DNA of 7,390 nt. Origin: an uncultured Treponema sp. Its GTDB lineage: Bacteria > Spirochaetota > Spirochaetia > Treponematales > Treponemataceae. This document shows, in pieces, positions 6,705 through 7,390 of the stretch. The translations under genes and the position numbers were made by a program. The DNA lies in NCBI GenBank assembly GCA_934699065.1, contig CAKUWD010000143.1, positions 1 through 7,390 on the forward strand, in the 5' to 3' direction. Below the pieces are notes generated by a model. The model searched no databases, was not told where the DNA came from, and saw only the letters and a program-made list of their open reading frames with translations. Every line of letters starts with the position of its first letter. Position 1 is the stretch's first letter.

Positions 6705-6762
6705 TACAAGACGATAAATTTTATACTTGCCGTCTTCTATTTCATTTTATTACCTTCTAAAT

Positions 6763-7005
6763 ATGAAGGAATACTTTGTATATATTCTCTCAAATATCAC
6801 AAATACAACTCTTTACGTTGGTGTGACAAATGATTTAAAACGTCGTCTCTGTGAACATCAAAATAAACTGCTTCCAGGGTTTACAGAAAAATACCATGTA
6901 AATAAACTCGTTTATTATGAGAAAACTACTGATGTGAATGCAGCAATCCAAAATACAGATTCCCGGGTCAAGCCCGGGAATGACACACTTATAGCCCGGG
7001 AATGA
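6763..7005 (+). CDS. Small GIY-YIG nuclease, 3'-truncated by a repeat
   Basis: 80 aa beginning MKEYFVYILSN, then TLYVGVTNDLKRRLCEH. This is the N-terminal half of a single-domain GIY-YIG nuclease (YhbQ-like, COG2827): VYI (6-8) and YVG (18-20) are the family's motif, with the catalytic Arg in KRR (26-28). After FTEKYHVNKLVYYEKTTDVNAAI (to residue 62) relatives continue AREKQLKNWHR, which holds the metal-binding Glu. Here the frame runs into repeat sequence and encodes QNTDSRVKPGNDTLIARE instead, so the nuclease is probably inactive. The ATG at 6763 is preferred over TTG 6727 because family members begin there; no Shine-Dalgarno is seen. Intact members nick or cut DNA; cellular roles are poorly defined. 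It is convergent with the next gene, 19 bp away. Confidence 0.75.
   Translation: MKEYFVYILSNITNTTLYVGVTNDLKRRLCEHQNKLLPGFTEKYHVNKLVYYEKTTDVNAAIQNTDSRVKPGNDTLIARE
6956..6986 (-). repeat. Full 31-bp hairpin repeat, right copy (inverted)
   Basis: ATTCCCGGG (6959-6967) pairs with CCCGGGAAT (6973-6981) around TCAAG. Its reverse complement differs from the left copy at five positions; four form two compensated base pairs in the stem. It encodes the TDSRVKPGNDT end of the GIY-YIG frame. Confidence 0.75.
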
Positions 7006-7011
7006 CATAAT
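6991..7011 (-). repeat. Outer truncated copy of the hairpin repeat, right side (inverted)
   Basis: ATAGCCCGGGAATGACATAAT repeats the CCCGGGAATGACA half of the neighbouring unit. The stop codon TGA (7003-7005) of the GIY-YIG frame lies in it. It mirrors the partial copy at 6647-6673. Confidence 0.55.
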
Positions 7012-7024
7012 AGAAATCTTGAGA

Positions 7025-7390
7025 CTAGCGTTCAATCGTAAAGAAGGCAATTTCGCTCTTCCATTCAAAAATAGTTTTGTCGCAGGCGGCAAGCATAAGG
7101 TTTACAATTTTCTGTAGTTCCGCACTGCCGGCTGCCTGACACATTTTTGCTCCGTAGGCAGAGTTCTCCGGACTAAACCATTTTTCAATTTCTGCCGGAG
7201 TTATGCGACGCTTTTCGGTGAGTACCTGAGAGGCGACGCGCACGGTGAAGCCTCGTTTACGGAAAAGGTTAGCGATGTAAATGCCATCCCAGGAGAAGAG
7301 CGGGTTTTCTCTGTCACCAAAAAATTCCTGTTCAGCTGCTTCCATTTTATCCAGAGTTTCTTTTGGCAGACGGGAAAGTCTGTCATATAC
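7025..7390 (-). CDS. C-terminal part of a probable RarA (MgsA)-fusion protein (runs off right edge)
   Basis: The frame is open from the right edge (VYDRLSRLPKETLDKMEAAE) to TAG at 7027-7025, 121 residues; Met at 7345 is internal, not a start. Features are ENPLFSWDGIYIANLFRKRGFTV, EKRRITPAEIEKWFSPENSAYG and a final FEWKSEIAFFTIER. This pattern (acidic Met-Glu-Ala helix, P-L-x-x-W-D, arginine-rich RRIT, WF...YG, W-x-S-x-I-A-F) matches, as I remember it, the C-terminal domain of the long RarA AAA+ proteins annotated as RarA/unknown-domain fusions, where the extension looks methyltransferase-like. RarA acts at stalled replication forks. The AAA+ part would lie outside the window, so the call is tentative. 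Confidence 0.5.
   Translation of the reverse strand, partial: VYDRLSRLPKETLDKMEAAEQEFFGDRENPLFSWDGIYIANLFRKRGFTVRVASQVLTEKRRITPAEIEKWFSPENSAYGAKMCQAAGSAELQKIVNLMLAACDKTIFEWKSEIAFFTIER

Larger units (their letters stand above)
6647..7013. mobile_element. Candidate repeat-bracketed GIY-YIG unit
   Basis: A truncated GIY-YIG gene lies between an outer partial copy plus inner full copy of a hairpin repeat on the left and the mirror-image pair on the right. The pentamer AATAG occurs at both outer edges (6643-6647 and 7009-7013), possibly a target duplication, though five bases is weak evidence. The arrangement recalls REP elements with their RAYT transposase genes, but with a GIY-YIG nuclease. Mobility is inference. 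Confidence 0.35.

Noticed and set aside
6708..6736. AAGACG/CGTCTT hairpin as an ilvB terminator
   Set aside because: A 6-bp stem with a 17-base loop and no clean T-tract is too weak to call.
1..7390. CRISPR arrays, tRNA or rRNA genes
   Set aside because: No regularly spaced repeats, cloverleaf-like segments or rRNA-like stretches were seen by eye.

Overview
The window looks like chromosome from a low-to-moderate GC, host-associated spirochaete, most likely a gut or rumen Treponema. This is inferred from protein style: an NFACT protein opening MSLNCNEI, a right-handed beta-helix surface lipoprotein, a degraded ORF6N/PLD-like gene, and a RarA-fusion C-terminus. No rRNA or other marker is present to confirm it.

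Layout. (1) 1-712, minus strand: the N-terminal 237 codons of an NFACT/RqcH-type ribosome quality-control protein. It runs off the left edge through a GC-rich palindromic repeat that stays in frame. Its promoter sits so close to the start codon that the mRNA is probably leaderless. (2) 713-854: a divergent promoter region with two well-formed sigma70-type promoters and a 12-bp palindrome. (3) 855-3690, plus strand: a large beta-helix lipoprotein. Its start codon and signal peptide are in different frames, separated by a run of nine G. With eight (or eleven) G the gene encodes a 944-residue lipoprotein with lipobox LVSC. As written it is OFF, so it is a strong candidate for phase variation. (4) 3703-4548: a decayed ORF6N gene on the minus strand (internal deletion plus frameshift), carrying a perfect 39-bp palindrome and flanked by an exact 15-bp direct repeat. 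(5) 4549-4917: the leader region of ilvB. It holds a short ORF rich in Val/Leu/Ile codons, competing RNA hairpins, a strong intrinsic terminator, a REP-like palindrome and a good Shine-Dalgarno. This has the layout of a ribosome-mediated transcription attenuator. (6) 4918-6636: ilvB, catalytic subunit of acetolactate synthase, complete, with no ilvN/ilvH after it. (7) 6647-7013: a small GIY-YIG nuclease gene bracketed by inverted copies of a 31-bp hairpin repeat. The two copies differ by compensatory base pairs, and the gene's 3' end has been replaced by repeat sequence. (8) 7025-7390, minus strand: the C-terminal 121 residues of what is probably a RarA-fusion protein, running off the right edge.

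The genes do not form one pathway. The main themes are regulation at the RNA/DNA level (homopolymer switch, attenuator, leaderless start) and repeat elements interacting with genes (in-frame palindrome in NFACT, palindrome in ORF6N, repeat-bracketed GIY-YIG unit). The strongest leads are the poly-G switch, the putative ilvB attenuator and the GIY-YIG/inverted-hairpin unit.
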